Shown here piece after piece: positions 22,838 through 24,322 of a DNA stretch of 24,322 bases. This DNA is from CALOCV01 sp942491955. GTDB lineage: Bacteria; Chlamydiota; Chlamydiia; Chlamydiales; CALOCV01. The translations under genes and the position numbers were made by a program. The stretch spans positions 1-24,322 of the forward strand of contig CALOCV010000017.1 of NCBI GenBank assembly GCA_942491955.1. Direction: 5' to 3'. The notes under the pieces are model-generated. The model ran no database searches. It was given only the letters and a program-made list of their open reading frames with translations, and was not told the DNA's origin. Each line of letters starts with the position of its first letter. The stretch's first letter is position 1.

Positions 22838-23493
22838 AAGAAGAGAAATGGTGGTAGGGTTGGGTAAGAGAGAAATTTTCGAGTGCTCGGCTCTCTTTTA
22901 GATTGCACTAAAACAGGAATAGCCGGAGTTTTTGCCAAAGCCGTCAACCCTCGTGGGCTATCTTCAAAGCCAATGATCCGGTCGCCCTTTTGTCCCAATT
23001 TTTCGATAGCATAGAGATAACAACAAGGGTCGGGTTTTGCTGGCCCATAATCTTCCCGAGTGATCCAGTGAGGGATTGTATCCAACAGAGAATTTCTCTG
23101 ACGAACCGCTGTAATGAGTTCCTTGGATGAATGTGTCACAACGGCACGCCGGACTCCCTTTCGATCCAACTGTAGAAGAAGCTCTTCTACACCAGGCAAA
23201 TAATCAACTTCTTCTTCTCTTATAATCTCTAAACAAATCTCCGTTTTCTCGTTATAAAGCTTTTCTTTTGTTGGATTGGTGGCTTCCTCTTCAGCAAAAG
23301 TCGACCAAATGATATCGATCAAAGGCACGCTTGCATTGTGTGCAACGGCACAATACTCCTCAAAGTCCCAAAAAGAACCTATGCCGTAGCGATCCAAAAG
23401 AAGGGAATACGCTTTCCAATGCACAGGTTCGGTATTGACTAAAAGGCCATCGAAATCAAATAGAAAAAGATTGTATCCTTGTATCCAGTTCAT
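22795..23493 (-). CDS. HAD-superfamily phosphatase (phosphoglycolate-phosphatase-like)
   Basis: 232 residues from the ATG at 23493 (GAGGT six bases upstream; an ATG at 23520 lacks a ribosome site). HAD motif I is FLFDFDGLLVNTEPVH, motif II VVTHSSKE, motif III lysine in GPAKPDP, and motif IV GFEDSPRGLTAL. The cap between I and II is helical, as in beta-phosphoglucomutase/phosphoglycolate-phosphatase types. Substrate unknown. Its final about 14 codons lie over the end of truA. A TATACT box (about 23509-23514) ahead of it overlaps the start codon of the divergent lipoprotein gene. By position it is CT464. Confidence 0.92.
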   Translation of the reverse strand: MNWIQGYNLFLFDFDGLLVNTEPVHWKAYSLLLDRYGIGSFWDFEEYCAVAHNASVPLIDIIWSTFAEEEATNPTKEKLYNEKTEICLEIIREEEVDYLPGVEELLLQLDRKGVRRAVVTHSSKELITAVRQRNSLLDTIPHWITREDYGPAKPDPCCYLYAIEKLGQKGDRIIGFEDSPRGLTALAKTPAIPVLVQSKREPSTRKFLSYPTLPPFLFFYRDPSARVSSSKG

Positions 23494-23513
23494 CTTACCT
23501 CTGTGAAAAGTAT

Positions 23514-24322
23514 ATGCCAAAAATCCTTCTTTGGACAGTTTTTCTTATTCTGCTTTCCAGTTGTGAACAAGAAAAAAAGCCTACCCCTGCCATCTCCTTT
23601 ATCGAACCCATTCTCCGTGAGAAAGACGAATCCATCTATCATCCGCCCATTGTTGATACACCACCTGCACTCCCCTATCCCTGGCAAAAAAAAACCGACT
23701 CCCCTCTTCCTGCTATCACAAAAAACTTTTTCCGTTGTCGTGGCGCATGGTACCACCCTTTGCAAAAAAGAGCCGAAGGAGAAGAGACGGTTTTTTTCTA
23801 CGACTGTGGGGGATTTGAAAAGTCACAGCCTCCCTCGCCGTGATGGAAAAGAATCATTTATCCCATTTTGATCGATCTCTTAAATGAGATCCAAGAGAAA
23901 ACGGGGCATCGCGTGTGTATTCTTGCCGGACATCGCTGTCGGACCACCAACACCATGTCGACGGTTCACCATCCAGTAGCACCTCTAAGCACCAAATGGA
24001 GCTGAAGTCGCCTTTTTTTGTCGAAGGGTATGAATTCCCTCCTGAAGAGATCAGTACCCTCCTCCAACAACACTATGAAAATGATCCTGCATACAAAGAA
24101 AACAAAAATTTTATCTCCTTTCAGCGGTACGAAAAAGGCAAATACCACCATGAACCCCTCCCCGGCACAACAAAGAAAGCCTCATCAAACAATTTGGTAT
24201 CGACCGAAGGGCGAATGAAGAGTGTTCCTACCTCGCCTTACATTAGCATCCAAGTGCGGTGGGACCGGGAAACAAAAGAGAGGGTCCAATACACCTGGCC
24301 TGTTGCTCGCAAAGCCAATTAT
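23514..24322 (+). CDS. M15-peptidase-like lipoprotein, CT465 position (several indels; runs off window)
   Basis: Begins MPKILLWTVFLILLSSCEQE: a signal peptide and lipobox LSSC with Cys at residue 17, so a lipoprotein. The single frame stops at 23843, but clear coding continues across frames to the window end if one base is added at each of A4 23818-23821, CCC 23862-23864, about 23953 and about 23997, and one T removed from 24013-24019. The joined reading is EKSHSLPRRDGKE, IDLLNEIQEKTGHRVCILAG, HRC, VDGSPSSSTSKHQMGAEV, FFVEGYEFPPEEIS, and later PYISIQVRWDRETKERV. S-K-H-x-x-G-x-E-V resembles the zinc motif of M15 carboxypeptidases, suggesting a cell-wall or envelope role; enzyme activity is unproven. 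Starts 20 bases from the divergent HAD gene. Confidence 0.65.

Overview
The window reads as the chromosome of a Chlamydiae member, most likely an environmental (Parachlamydia/Simkania/Waddlia-like) lineage. Evidence: the order yebC - acetyltransferase - prfB - SWIB - lpxG - ispD - truA - HAD phosphatase - lipoprotein matches, from memory, the CT457-CT465 run of Chlamydia trachomatis. It also has a stand-alone SWIB-domain protein, the chlamydial lipid A hydrolase LpxG, a Pkn1-type kinase fused to a formylglycine-enzyme-like domain, a plant/chlamydial-type FabI and an archaeal/eukaryotic-type prolyl-tRNA synthetase.

Layout. 1-1755 (minus): 5' part of a Pkn1-like kinase gene. 1857-3053: unknown membrane protein. 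3054-6025: a decayed, AT-richer mobile region. It holds the 3' end of a group II intron, a Fic-family gene split by insertions, remnants of two IS5-type transposases, a GxxExxxY-nuclease fragment between long inverted repeats, structured hairpins, and the N-terminal stub of a third transposase. 6098-9731 (minus): treY (maltooligosyltrehalose synthase) after a membrane-anchored kinase-like protein. 9776-11541: fabI coupled to a secreted protein whose end is made of GC-rich tandem repeats. 11650-14605 (minus): SprT-like metalloprotease, yebC, proS. 14629-14790: a MITE-like inverted-repeat element. 14771-16453 (minus): prfB (with the classical programmed frameshift) and a GNAT acetyltransferase. 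16809-17135: small membrane protein with a strong terminator. 17213-19376 (minus): a large pyrophosphorylase resembling the plant plastid enzyme UGP3. 19377-20036: AT-rich and apparently non-coding. 20037-24322: SWIB, lpxG, ispD, truA, HAD phosphatase (minus) and an M15-like lipoprotein cut by the window end.

Functionally, the right half is chlamydial housekeeping: lipid A (lpxG), isoprenoids (ispD), tRNA modification (truA), translation (proS, prfB), fatty acids (fabI) and nucleotide-sugar supply (UGP3-like). The left half is accessory.

An important caveat: several clearly essential genes (proS, prfB) and others (UGP3-like, the lipoprotein, the 1857-3053 gene, the kinase) are broken by single-base indels, mostly at homopolymers. 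Most look like base-calling errors rather than true pseudogenes. The breaks in the Fic/IS region are structural and look real.
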